DNA of 64,000 nt from Sipunculus nudus. Lineage: Eukaryota; Annelida; Sipuncula; Golfingiida; Sipunculidae. The stretch's first letter is position 1, and each line of letters begins with the position of its first letter. Shown here piece by piece: positions 20,374 to 33,800 of this stretch. The stretch is taken from positions 41,150,456 through 41,214,455 of the forward strand of contig CM049318.1 in assembly GCA_026874595.1 (NCBI GenBank), read 5' to 3'. A program made the position numbers and the translations under genes. The notes under the pieces were generated by a model that saw only the letters and a program-made list of their open reading frames with translations, ran no database searches and was not told where the DNA came from.

Positions 20374-23300
20374 AGCCCTGTCCACGAGAGCTTTCAGCCC
20401 TTTGTGTCAGATGGCTTTGTTCAGTTAGAGGGTAACCATGCAAGAAAGGCCCGTGTTAAAATCTTAAGGGATACCGGGGCAACCCAAAGCCTCGTTTTGA
20501 AATCTGTTCTTCCCTTTTCTAAAGAGATTTACGCGGGGTGTTCAGTTCTAGTCCAGGGTGTTAATTCGGAATTTTTAGAAGTTCCATTACACAGAGTGAA
20601 ACTAGAATCTGATTTAGTCTCTGAATTTGTAACTGTAGGAGTTTGTTCAAAGTTGCCAGTAGAGGGCGTTTCGCTCCTCCTAGGCAACGATTTAGCTGGT
20701 GACAGAGTGAAAATTGATCCCAGAATGACAAAATTGCCGAGCACTGATAGGGACACAGACCTGCTCCAGCAGGAGTTTCCGGGCGTATTTCCAGGCTGTG
20801 TAGTGACTCGAGCGATGAGTAAAAAGGCAAGTCTGAAACCAGAGAGTTCTGTACTTGACCTCTCGCAAACCTTTATGGCGCATTCAAACGATGACGTCAG
20901 TGGCTTAAAGCCCGTTACGCGAGTAAATATTAAATCGCCCGTATGTGACCCAAGTGGCACACCCAGTCCAAAGGACTCGACTACAAATGTAGTACAGGGC
21001 AAACAGACCCTGAATAGAAATCTCCAAAGGAGTACAAACGGCGTGAAATCGCCTGATCAAAATGGGCATGAACAGTTAAAGAAGGATAGGAGTGTAAAGA
21101 ATGTAGAAGTTAGCATGAAAACTGATGATTTGATAGAAATGCAAAAGAAAGATCCTGATATTGCCTCCCTTAGAGAAAATGCCTTGACTAAAGAGGAAGC
21201 AGATAAAGTTCCAACTTGTTTCACCTTACAGAATGATGTACTAGTCAGAAAATATAGACCTCCCACCATACCAGCGGACGAAACGTGGAAAACTCTTTAT
21301 CAAATTGTAGTTCCCCCCGAGTATCGCCCAGAAATCTTAAAACTTGCACATGATCATCCTATGGCAGGACATTTGGGTGTCAGGAAAACCAAACACAAAA
21401 TTCTCCAACACTTCTATTGGCCCAAGTTAAAACGAGACGTGGCGAAATACTGTAAAACTTGTCATGTGTGTCAAATGATTGGAAAACCAACCCACCAAAT
21501 TAGTCCTGCGCCACTCTCGCCCATACCAACAACACATGATGCGTTTGAATCAGTAATACTTGACTGTGTAGGACCGCTAAGGAAAACTAAACATGGCAAT
21601 GAATATGTTCTAACTATCATGTGTACTGCAACTAGATTTCCAGAAGCTATTCCTCTTAGAACTATATCTGCAAAGAAAATTGTTGAAGCTCTGGTTAAAT
21701 TTTTTACTACTTTTGGCTTACCAAGAACAATACAAACGGATCAAGGTTCAAATTTCATGTCAAATATATTTGCCCAGGTTATGGCAGAGCTAGGCATAAA
21801 ACACTACAAATCCAGTGCCTACCATCCTGAGAGTCAAGGTGCTCTAGAGCGATTTCACCAAACTCTCAAAAACATGATTAGAGCTTATTGTCTTGACACT
21901 GGGAACCAGTGGGATGAGGGGTTACCCTTTTTGATATTTGCAGCCCGAGAAGCAGTGCAAGAAAGCTTAGGGTTTAGCCCTTTTGAATTAGTGTATGGGC
22001 ACTGTGTAAGAGGCCCCCTGGCGGTGTTAAAAGACACTTGGATGGAAAACAGTTCTCAAAGTAGCTTGTTAAAATATGTTCAGGAATTCAAGGAGAAATT
22101 AAGTAGGGCAAATGAAATCGCCCAAGAACATTTAAAGAAAGCCCAAAACAAAATGAAAGTATGGTATGACAAAAAGACGACAAAAAGAGAATTTAAACCT
22201 GGTGATAAAGTTCTGGTATTATTCCCAATTCCAGGACATCCCCTGCAAGCAAAATACTCTGGACCATACAAAGTTGTTGAGAAGAAATCAGATTTGAATT
22301 ATGTAATTGATACTCCTGATCGTAGAAAGTCGCAACAACTTTGTCATATAAATATGTTGAAAGAATATCATGACAGATCAGCAGAAACATGTCGATCTAG
22401 TCCTCCCCAAACAAATTTGGTACTCATTAAAGAAACTGAAAAGAATGCCGAGGATGTTCTCATGAAGAAAACTGAACATCCTGTAAAACTGAACAACTCT
22501 GATATTTTAAATAATTTAGATCAGAAATTGTCACATTTGGATTTCGATCAGTTATCAGAGTTGAAGGAAATCCTGATAAATTATGACTCTTTATTTCCTG
22601 ATGTCCCCAGTAGAACTAATGTACTACAGCATGATGTAGACGTAGGAGATGCTTCCCCTATTCAACAGGCACCATATAGAGCTGGTACCCAAAAGTTACA
22701 AGCCATAAAGAATGAAATAAAGTATATGATAGAGAATGATATTATTGAAAACAGCAGTAGTGCCTGGAGTTCCCCATGTTTGTTGATAAAGAAGCCTGAT
22801 ATGACCTACAGATTTTGTACAGACTATCGAAAAGTTAACACTGTAACAATAACAGATACTTACCCTTTGCCCAGAGTGGAAGATTGTATTGATAGGATTG
22901 GATCTGCTACGTATATTAGCAAGTTAGATCTGTTAAAAGGTTATTGGCAGGTACCTCTTACCGAACGGGCTAAGCAAATATCTGCGTTTGTAACGCCAAA
23001 CGGTTTGTTCCAGTACAAAGTTATGCCCTTCGGAATGAAAAATGCGCCAGCCTGCTTCATGAGACTTATGAATTGTGTATTATCTGGCTTAGATAACTGT
23101 ACTTGCTATATTGATGATGTTGTTGTATACAATCACATATGGGAAGATCATAAACAAAGTTTGGTAGAACTCTTTGAGAGACTGAAAAAAGCAGGATTGA
23201 CAGTTAATCTTTTCAAGAGTGATTTTTGTCGTGCAACTGTAACATATTTAGGGCACGAAGTAGGTCAAGGTTGTGTAAAACCAATTGCCAGTAAAGTATC

Positions 23301-23913
23301 TGCTATCGTAGAATTTCCAGTTCCTACTAATCGCAAGGAACTAATGCGATTCTTAGGAATGACTGGGTATTACAGGAAATTTTGTCAGAACTTTGCAGAA
23401 GTTGTGAATCCGTTAACGGACCTATTGAAAAAGGACAGAAAATTCCATTGGAATAAAAACTGTCAAAATGCTTTTGAAAGAGCCAAAGCTATATTACAAA
23501 GTGCACCTGTGTTACAGGCTCCAAATTTTGATAAACAGTTTTCTCTCATGACGGATGCCAGCGATTGTGGTGTAGGCGCTGTGCTCATCCAAGACGATGA
23601 CTTTAGCATAAGTCATCCGGTTTGCTACTATTCAAAGAAATTTTTACCTCATCAAAAGAATTATTCTACTATTGAAAAGGAAACTCTGTCACTATTGATG
23701 GCGTTACAGCACTTTGAAGTATATTTGGGCTCTACGCCTTATGAAATAACTGTTTATACAGATCATAATCCCATAACATTTCTTCATAACATGAAGAATA
23801 ATAATCAGAGATTAATGAGATGGAGTCTAGCCCTGACAGAGTTTAACCTAGTTATCAAACACATTAAGGGCTCCGATAACATAATCGCTGATACGTTATC
23901 AAGACGTCATTAA
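20374..23913 (+). CDS. Pol polyprotein with order protease-integrase-RT-RNase H
   Basis: Open from the codon after the gag TAA. There is no ATG at its start; GTG 20404 is the first alternative initiator, and residue numbers count from it. Protease: DTGA at 23-26 and LLLGND near 92. Integrase: HHCC zinc site (H318, H323, C353, C356), then catalytic D387, D446 and E482 with exact D-D-35-E spacing. RT: RFCTDYRKVN near 803, SKLDLLKGYWQVPL, the YIDD box at 902-905, and VMPFGMKNAPA. RNase H: MTDAS with D1051, ending near DTLSRRH. Integrase ahead of RT is unlike normal Ty3/Gypsy and matches Gmr1-type elements. It is probably made by readthrough of the gag stop, or the stop is a mutation. Confidence 0.92.
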   Translation, partial: SPVHESFQPFVSDGFVQLEGNHARKARVKILRDTGATQSLVLKSVLPFSKEIYAGCSVLVQGVNSEFLEVPLHRVKLESDLVSEFVTVGVCSKLPVEGVSLLLGNDLAGDRVKIDPRMTKLPSTDRDTDLLQQEFPGVFPGCVVTRAMSKKASLKPESSVLDLSQTFMAHSNDDVSGLKPVTRVNIKSPVCDPSGTPSPKDSTTNVVQGKQTLNRNLQRSTNGVKSPDQNGHEQLKKDRSVKNVEVSMKTDDLIEMQKKDPDIASLRENALTKEEADKVPTCFTLQNDVLVRKYRPPTIPADETWKTLYQIVVPPEYRPEILKLAHDHPMAGHLGVRKTKHKILQHFYWPKLKRDVAKYCKTCHVCQMIGKPTHQISPAPLSPIPTTHDAFESVILDCVGPLRKTKHGNEYVLTIMCTATRFPEAIPLRTISAKKIVEALVKFFTTFGLPRTIQTDQGSNFMSNIFAQVMAELGIKHYKSSAYHPESQGALERFHQTLKNMIRAYCLDTGNQWDEGLPFLIFAAREAVQESLGFSPFELVYGHCVRGPLAVLKDTWMENSSQSSLLKYVQEFKEKLSRANEIAQEHLKKAQNKMKVWYDKKTTKREFKPGDKVLVLFPIPGHPLQAKYSGPYKVVEKKSDLNYVIDTPDRRKSQQLCHINMLKEYHDRSAETCRSSPPQTNLVLIKETEKNAEDVLMKKTEHPVKLNNSDILNNLDQKLSHLDFDQLSELKEILINYDSLFPDVPSRTNVLQHDVDVGDASPIQQAPYRAGTQKLQAIKNEIKYMIENDIIENSSSAWSSPCLLIKKPDMTYRFCTDYRKVNTVTITDTYPLPRVEDCIDRIGSATYISKLDLLKGYWQVPLTERAKQISAFVTPNGLFQYKVMPFGMKNAPACFMRLMNCVLSGLDNCTCYIDDVVVYNHIWEDHKQSLVELFERLKKAGLTVNLFKSDFCRATVTYLGHEVGQGCVKPIASKVSAIVEFPVPTNRKELMRFLGMTGYYRKFCQNFAEVVNPLTDLLKKDRKFHWNKNCQNAFERAKAILQSAPVLQAPNFDKQFSLMTDASDCGVGAVLIQDDDFSISHPVCYYSKKFLPHQKNYSTIEKETLSLLMALQHFEVYLGSTPYEITVYTDHNPITFLHNMKNNNQRLMRWSLALTEFNLVIKHIKGSDNIIADTLSRRH

Positions 23914-24130
23914 TTTTGATCTGATGATTGATTCTTGTTATAGCCTCGGACATGTTTTGTCCTTTGGAAGAGTTGTATTACATATATTACATGTATTAAG
24001 ATATTGCTGATTATACTATTTGTGATGATGATAATTAATTAGCTGTAAGAAGCATAAACTAATGCTTAAGATGGCAAACTACTCATATACTCGTCATACA
24101 GTGCTAATGCTTTGCTCTCCTTACCTTCTT

Positions 24131-24147
24131 TCTTTTAAGGGTGGGGG
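24131..24147 (+). other. Polypurine tract
   Basis: AAGGGTGGGGG directly precedes the 3' LTR, after a T-rich run, as expected for the plus-strand DNA primer. 23914-24130 is short AT-rich non-coding sequence. Confidence 0.8.
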
Positions 24148-24871
24148 TGTTGCATGGACGTCACCCGGACATCGGAGGATGGCGCCACGAAGTGGTGTGG
24201 CCGCCCCCGTTTCCACGCTTATGGATCCACCCCGCTATCAGTGACTACTGACGCGCTTTTAGAAACATAAAAACTATTCTTGGACCATTCAGTACTGGTT
24301 TTGCAGTTCTGCCAGCGCTATCGTTTCTCTCAAGCAAAACCACAAACTTCTGCGGTTTTCACCCATTGTTGAAAGCCTATAAAACGAACTCGCCTGCAGT
24401 ACGAGGCGGGACTATTGACTTTGCTACGCCACGTTGCTGTTATCCCCGGGGACCGTGACCGTGGGCTCTTGGTCCCCAAGCCCACGGAATGCCATAAACC
24501 ACGCCATGAACTTTATTATTTAGGAAGAGGAGAGACTTTGTTTGTTTGGTGCCACATGGATTAATACAGGACTTCAGTTTTGTGTGTGCCCGAATTATGT
24601 GTTGATGATGGACTTCAGTTTCTCGTATACCGGATTCAGTTAAGTATTTCATTGCAGTTTGTTATTTAGAGACTCAGTTTTTCTTCAGAGACTTTGTTAT
24701 AAATTACGTTATGTATTGACTATTATATTATTTGTGTATGAATGTAAATATTGTAATATAGTACTGTTTTTGCACCCATATTTTGGTTACGTATTCATTT
24801 GAAGAGAACGTGTCTGAGCATATGTGTTACGGTTCGGCCTGAGTTGTTTGGTGTGAAAAGGGACCGTAACA
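24148..24871 (+). repeat. 3' LTR of the Gmr1-like element
   Basis: 724 bp. It differs from the 5' LTR at about five positions by eye (near 24219, 24246-24247, 24314 and 24650), so the insertion is young. It is followed by ACCAC (24872-24876). Confidence 0.95.
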
Positions 24872-27800
24872 ACCACCTACACTCTCACAGCCATGACCAC
24901 TCCATACATAACACCAGTACACCACTTTCAGCCTCACAACCACACTCACTCCATACCAAACACCTGTACACCAACTTCACTCTCACAGCCACGCCCACTC
25001 CATACTAAACACTTGTACACCACCTTCACCCTCATAGCCACACCCACTCCATACAGAACACCTGTACAGCACCTTCACCCTCACAACAACGCCCACTCCA
25101 TACTGAACACCTGTACACCACCTTCACCCTCACAACCACGCCCACTCCATACTGAACACCTGTACACCACCTTCACCCTCAAAGCCATGCCCATTCCATA
25201 CCAAACACCTGTACACCACCTTCACCCTCAAAGCCATGCCCATTCCATACCAAACACCTGTACACCACCTTCACCCTCAAAGCCATGCCCATTCCATACC
25301 GAACACCTGTACACCACCTTCACCCTCAAAGCCATGCCCATTCCATACCAAACACCTGTACACCACCTTTACCCTCACAGCCTTGCCCACTCCATAAAGA
25401 ACACTTGTACACCTCCTTGACCCTCACAGCCACACCCACTCCATACAGAACACTAGTAAACCTCCTTGCACCCTCACAACTGCATACAGAACATTTGTAC
25501 ACCTCCTTCACCCTCACAGCCTTGCCCACTCAATACAGAACACTTGTACACCACCTTTACCCTCACAGTCATGCCCACTCCATACTGAACACCTGTACAC
25601 CACCTTTACCCTCACAGCCACGCCCATTCCATACCAAACACCTGTACACCACCTTTACCCTCACAGTAATGCCCACTCCATAAGGAACACTTGTACACCT
25701 CCTTGACCCTCACAGCCACACCCATTCCATACCAAACACCTGTACACCACCTTTACCCTCACAGCCACGCCCATTCCATACCAAACGCCTGTACACCACC
25801 TTTACCCTCACAGTCATGCCCACTCCATACTGAACACCTGTACACCACCTTCACCCTCACAACCACGATCACTCCATACTGAACACCTGTACACCACCTT
25901 TACCCTCACAGCCACACCCATTCCATACCAAACACCTGTACACCACCTTTACCCTCACAGTTATGCCCACTCCATACTGAACACCTGTACACCACCTTCA
26001 CCCTCACAACCAAGCCCACTCCATACTGAACACCTGTACACCACCTTTACCCTCACAACCAAGCCCACTCCATACCAAACACCTGTACACTACGTTTACC
26101 CTCAAAGCCATGCCCATTCCATACCAAACACCTGTACACCACCTTTACCCTCACAGTCATGCCCACTCCATAAAGAACACTTGTACACCTCCTTGACCCT
26201 CACAGCCACACCCACTCCATACAGAACACTAGTAAACCTCCTTGCACCCTCACAACTGCATACAGAACATTTGTACACCTCCTTCACCCTCACAGCCTTG
26301 CCCACTCCATACAGAACACTTGTACACCACCCTCACCCTCACAGCCACACCCACTCCATACAGAACACTTGTACACCTCCTTCACCCTCACAACCAAGCC
26401 CACTCCATACATAACACCTGTACACCTCCTTCACCCTCACAACCACGCCCACTCCATACTGAACACCTGTACACCACCTTCACCCTCACAACCACGCCCA
26501 CTCCATACTGAACACCTGTACACCACCTTCACCCTCAAAGCCACGCCCATTCCATACCAAACACCTGTACACCTCCTTGACCCTCACAGCCACACCCACT
26601 CCATACAGAACACCTGTACAGCACCTACACCCTCACAGCCATGCCCACTCCATACAGAACACCTGTATACCACGTTCACCCTCTCAGCCACACCCACTCC
26701 ATACAGAACACCTGTACACCACCTTCACCCTCACAACAATGCCCATTCCATACGAAACACCTGTACACCACCTTCAACCTCACAGCCACGCCCATTCCAT
26801 ACGAAACACCTGTACACCACCTTCAACCTCACAGCCACACCCACTCCATACAGAACACCTGTACAGCACCTTCACCCTCACAACAACGCCCACTCCATAC
26901 TGAACACCTGTACACCACCTTCACCCTCACAACCACGCCCACTCCATACTGAACACCTGTACACCACTTTCAACCTCATAGCCACGCCCACTCCATACAG
27001 AACACCTGTACACCACCTTTACCCTCACCGCCATGCCCACTTAATACTGAACACCTGTACACCACCTTCACCCTCATAGCCACGCCCACTCCATACAGAA
27101 CACCTGTACACCACCTTTCCCCTCACAACCACGCCCTTCATGCAGAACACCTGTACACCACCTTCACCCTCACAACCAAGCCCACTCCATACAGAACACC
27201 TGTACACCACCTACACCCTCACAACCAAGCCCACTCCATACAGAACACCTGTACACCACCTTCACCCTCACAACCAAGCCCACCCCATACCAAACACCTG
27301 TACACTACGTTCACCCTCACAGCCACACCAACTCCATACAAAACACCTGTACACCACCTACACCCTCACAGCCATGCCCACTCCATACCGATCACCTGTA
27401 CACCACCTTCACCCTCACAACCACGCCCACTCCATACCAAACACCTGTACACCATCTTTACCCTCACAGCCATGCCCACTCCATACCGATCACCTGTACA
27501 CCACCTTCACCCTCACAGCCATGCCCACTCCATACAGAACATCTGTACACCACCTTCACCCTCACAACCACGCCCACTCCATACCAAACACCTGTACACC
27601 ATCTTTACCCTCACAGCCATGCCCACTCCATACAGAACACCTGTACACCACCTTCACCCTCATAGCCACACCAACTCCATACATACCACCTGTACTCCAC
27701 CTTTACCCTCACAGCCATGCCCACTCCATACAGAACACCTGTACACCACCTTCACCCTCACAGCCACACCCACCCCATACAAAACACGTGTACAATACCT

Positions 27801-30800
27801 TCACCCTCACATCCACGCCCACTCCATACAAAACACGTGTACACCACCTACACCCTCACAGGCACGCCAACTCCATACCGAGCACCTGTACACCACCTTC
27901 ACCCTCATAGCCACGCCTACTCAATACAAAACACCTGTACACCACCTTTACCCTCACAGCCATGCCCACTCCATACCAAACACCTGTACACCATCTACAC
28001 TCTCACAGCCATGACCACTCCATACAGAAGACTTGTACACCACCTTCACCCTCACAGCCATGCCCACTCCATACCAAACACCTGTACACCACCTACACTC
28101 TCACAGCCATGACCACTCCATACATAACACCAGTACACCACCTTCAGCCTCACAACCACGTTCACTCCATACCAAACACCTGTACACCAACTTCACTCTC
28201 ACAGCCACGCCCACTCCATACTAAACACCTGTACACCACCTTCACCCTCATAGCCACACCCACTCCATACAGAACAGCTGTACAGCACCTTCACCCTCAC
28301 AACAACGCCCACTCCATACTGAACACCTGTACACCACCTTCACCCTCACAACCACACCCACTACATACAGACCACCTGTACACCACCTTCACCCTCAAAG
28401 CCATGCCCATTCCATACCAAACACCTTTACACCACCTACACTCTCACAGCCATGACCACTCCATACATAACACCAGTACACCACCTTCAGCCTCACAACC
28501 ACGCTCACTCCATACCAAACACCTGTACACCAACTTCACTCTCACAACCACGCCCACTCCATACTGAACACCTGTACACCACCTTTACCCTCACAGCCAC
28601 GCCCATTCCATACCAAACACCTGTACACCACCTTTACCCTCACAGTCATGCCCACTCCATAAAGAACACTTGTACACCTCCTTGACCCTCACAGCCACAC
28701 CCACTCCATACAGAACACTAGTAAACCTCCTTGCACCCTCACAACTGCATACAGAACATTTGTACACCTCCTTCACCCTCACAGCCTTGCCCACTCCATA
28801 CAGAACACTTGTACACCTCCTTCACCCTCACAGCCTTGCCCACTCCATAAGTAACACTTGTACACCACCTTCACCCTCACAGCCACACCCACTCCATACA
28901 GAACACTTGTACACCACCTTCACCGTCACAGCCACGCCCACTCCATACCAAACACCTGTACACCACCTTCATCTTCATAGACATGCCCACTCCATACTGA
29001 ACACCTGTACACCACCTTCACCCTCATAGCCACGCCCACTCCATACAGAACACCTGTACACCACCTTCACCCTCACAACCAAGCCCACTCCATACAGAAC
29101 ACCTGTACACCACCTTCACCCTCACAACCAAGCCTACTCCATACAAAACACCTGTACACTACGTTCACCCTCACAGCCATGCCCACTCCATACCAGACAC
29201 CTGTATACCACGTTCACCCTCTCAGCTACACCCACTCCATACAGAACACCTGTACACCACCTTCACCCTCACAGCCACGCCCATTCCATACGAAACACCT
29301 GTACACCACCTTCAACCTCACAGCCACACCCACTCCATACAGAACACCTGTACAGCACCTTCACCCTCAAAACAACGCCCACTCCATACTGAACACCTGT
29401 TCAATACCTTCACCCTCACAGCCACATCAACTCCATACAAAACACCTGTACACCACATACACCCTCACAGCCATGCCCACTTAATACTGAACACCTGTAC
29501 ACCACCTTCACCCTCATAGCCACCCCCACTCCATACAGAACACCTGTACAGCACCTTCACCCTCACAACAACGCCCACTCCATACTGAACACCTGTTCAA
29601 TACCTTCACCCTCACAGCCACATCAACTCCATACAAAACACCTGTACACCACATACACCCTCACAGCCATGCCCACTTAATACTGAACACCTGTACACCA
29701 CCTTCACCCTCATAGCCACGCCCACTCCATACAGAACACCTGTACACCACCTTCACCCTCATAGCCAGGCCCACTCCATACAGAACACCTGTACACCACA
29801 TACACCCTCACAGCCATGCCCACTTAATACTGAACACCTGTACACCACCTTTCCCCTCACAACCACGCCCTTCATACAGAACACCTGTACACCACCTTCA
29901 CCCTCACAACCAAGCCCACTCCATACAAAACACCTGTACACTACGTTCACCCTCACAGCCATGCCCACTCCATACCAGACACCTGTATACCACGTTCACC
30001 CTCTCAGCTACACCCACTCCATACAGAACACCTGTACACCACCTTCACCCTCACAGCCACGCCCATTCCATACGAAACACCTGTACACCACCTTCAACCT
30101 CACAGCCACACCCACTCCATACAGAACACCTGTACAGCACCTTCACCCTCAAAACAACGCCCACTCCATACTGAACACCTGTTCAATACCTTCACCCTCA
30201 CAGCCACATCAACTCCATACAAAACACCTGTACACCACATACACCCTCACAGCCATGCCCACTTAATACTGAACACCTGTACACCACCTTCACCCTCATA
30301 GCCACCCCCACTCCATACAGAACACCTGTACAGCACCTTCACCCTCACAACAACGCCCACTCCATACTGAACACCTGTTCAATACCTTCACCCTCACAGC
30401 CACATCAACTCCATACAAAACACCTGTACACCACATACACCCTCACAGCCATGCCCACTTAATACTGAACACCTGTACACCACCTTCACCCTCATAGCCA
30501 CGCCCACTCCATACAGAACACCTGTACACCACCTTCACCCTCATAGCCAGGCCCACTCCATACAGAACACCTGTACACCACATACACCCTCACAGCCATG
30601 CCCACTTAATACTGAACACCTGTACACCACCTTCACCCTCATAGCCACGCCCACTCCATACAGAACACCTGTACACCACCTTTCCCCTCACAACCACGCC
30701 CTTCATACAGAACACCTGTACACCACCTTCACCCTCAAAACCAAGCCCACTCCATACAGAACACCTGTACACCACCTACACCCTCACAAACCAAGGCCAC

Positions 30801-33800
30801 TCCATACAGAACACCTGTACACCACCTTCACCCTCAAAACCAAGCCCACTCCATACCAAACACCTGTACACTATGTTCACCCTCACAGCCACGCCCACTC
30901 CATACCAGACACCTGTACACCACCTTCACTCTCACAACCAAGCCCACTCCATACAGAACAACTGTACACCACCTTTACCCTCACAGCCATGCCCAATAAA
31001 TACTGAACACCTGTACACCACCTTCACCCTCATAGCCATGCCCACTCCATACAGAACACCTGTACACCACCTTTCCCCTCACAACCAAGCCCACTCCATA
31101 CAGAACACCTGTACACCACCTTCACCCTCACAACCAAGCCCACTCCATACCGATCACCTGTACACCACCTTTCCCCTCACAACCAATCCCACTCCATACA
31201 GAACACCTGTACACCACCTTTCCCTCACAACCAAGCCCACTCCATACAGAACACCTGTACACAACCTACACCCTCACAACAAAGCCCACTCCATACAGAA
31301 CACCTGTACACCACCTTCACCCTCACAACCAAGCCCACTCCATACCAAACACCTGTACACCACCTTTACCCTCACAGTTATGCCCACTCCATAAAGAACA
31401 CTTGTACACCTCCTTGACCCTCACATCCACACCCACTCCATACAGAACACTAGTAAATCTCCTTGCATCCTCACAACTGCATACAGAACATTTGTACACC
31501 TCCTTCACCCTCACAGCCTTGCCCACTCCATACAAAACACTTGTTCACCACCCTCAACCTCACAGCCACACCCACTCCATACAGAACACTTGTACACCTC
31601 CTTCACCCTCACAACCAAGCCCACTCCATACAGGACACCTGTACACCTCCTTCACCCTCACAGCCACACCCACCCCATACATAACACCTGTTCAATACCT
31701 TCACCCTCACAGCCATGCCCACTCCATAAGGAACACTTGTACACCACCTTCACCCTCACAACAACGCCCACTCCATACTGAACACCTGTACACCACCTTC
31801 ACCCTCACAACCACGCCCACTCCATACTGAACACCTGTACATCACCTTCACCCTCACAACCACGCCCACTCCATACTGAACACCTGTACACCACCTTCAC
31901 CCTCACAACCACGCCCACTCCATACTGAACACCTGTACACCACCTTTCCCCTCACAACCACGCCCTTCATACAGAACACCTGTACACCACCTTCACCTTC
32001 ACAACCAAGCCCACTCCATACAGAACACCTGTACACCACCTTCACCCTCACAACAACGCCCACTCCATACTGAACACCTGTACACCACTTTCACCCTCAT
32101 AGCCACGCCCACTCCATACAGAACACCTGTACACCACCTTTACCCTCACCGCCATGCCCACTTAATACTGAACACCTGTACACCATCTTCACCCTCATAG
32201 CCACGCCCACTCCATACAGAACACCTGTACACCACCTTTCCCCTCACAACCACGCCCTTCATACAGAACACCTGTACACCACCTTCACCTTCACAACCAA
32301 GCCCACTCCATACAGAACACCTGTACACCACCTACACCCTCACAACCAAGCCCACTCCATACAGAACACCTGTACACCACCTTCACCCTCACAATCAAGC
32401 CCACCCAATACCAAACACCTGTACACTACGTTCACCCTCACAGCCACACCAACTCCATACAAAACACCTGTACACCACCTACACCCTCACAGCCATGCCC
32501 ACTCCATACCGATCACCTGTACACCACCTTCACCCTCACAACCACGCCCACTCCATACCAAACACCTGTACACCATCTTTACCCTCACAGCCATGCCCAC
32601 TCCATACAGAACACCTGTACACCACCTTCACCCTCATAGCCACACCAACTCCATACATAACACCTGTACTCCACCTTTACCCTCACAGCCATGCCCACTC
32701 CATACAGAACACCTGTACACCACCTTCACCCTCACAGCCACACCCACCCCATACAAAACGCGTGTACAATACCTTCACCCTCACATCCACGCCCACTCCA
32801 TACAAAACACGTGTACACCACCTACACCCTCACAGGCACGCCAACTCCATACCGAACACCTGTACACCACCTTCACCCTCATAGCCACGCCCACTCAATA
32901 CAAAACACCTGTACACCACCTTTACCCTCACAGCCATGCCCACTCCATACCAAACACCTGTACACCATCTACACTCTCACAGCCATGACCACTCCATACA
33001 GAAGACTTGTACACCACCTTCACCCTCACAGCCATGCCCACTCCATACCAAACACCTGTACACCACCTACACTCTCACAGCCATGACCACTCCATACATA
33101 ACACCAGTACACCACCTTCAGCCTCACATCCACGCCCACTCCATACAAAACACGTGTACACCACCTACACTCTCACAGCCACGCCCACTCCATACTAAAC
33201 ACCTGTACACCACCTTCACCCTCATAGCCACACCCACTCCATACAGAACACCTGTACAGCACCTTCACCCTCACAACAACGCCCACTCCATACTGAACAC
33301 CTGTACACCACCTTCACCCTCACAACCACGCCCACTCCATACCAAACACCTGTACACCATCTACACTCTCACAGCCATGACCACTCCATACAGAAGACTT
33401 GTACACCACCTTCACCCTCACAGCCATGCCCACTCCATACTAAACACCTGTACACCACCTACACTCTCACAGCCATGACCACTCCATACATAACACCAGT
33501 ACACCACCTTCAGCCTCACATCCACGCCCACTCCATACAAAACACGTGTACACCACCTACACTCTCACAGCCACGCCCACTCCATACTAAACACCTGTAC
33601 ACCACCTTCACCCTCATAGCCACACCCACTCCATACAGAACACCTGTACAGCACCTTCCCCCTCACAACAACGCCCACTCCATACTGAACACCTGTACAC
33701 CACCTTCACCCTCACAACCACGCCCACTCCATACTGAACACCTGTACACCACCTTCACCCTCAAAGCCATGCCCATTCCATACCAAACACCTGTACACCA

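Larger units (their letters stand above)
18202..24871 (+). mobile_element. Gmr1-like Ty3/Gypsy LTR retrotransposon
   Basis: 6.67 kb with two 724-bp LTRs (TG...CA ends), about five substitutions between them, a 5-bp target duplication ACCAC (18197-18201 and 24872-24876), a PBS, gag, pol and a polypurine tract. RT and RNase H are Ty3/Gypsy-like, but integrase comes before RT (PR-IN-RT-RNase H), the arrangement of the Gmr1 group. No envelope ORF is present. The frames are intact apart from one TAA between gag and pol. It lies inside the 49-bp minisatellite. Confidence 0.93.

Noticed and set aside
18202-24871. Endogenous retrovirus
   Set aside because: No envelope ORF between pol and the 3' LTR, and the pol order is Gmr1-like; it is an LTR retrotransposon.
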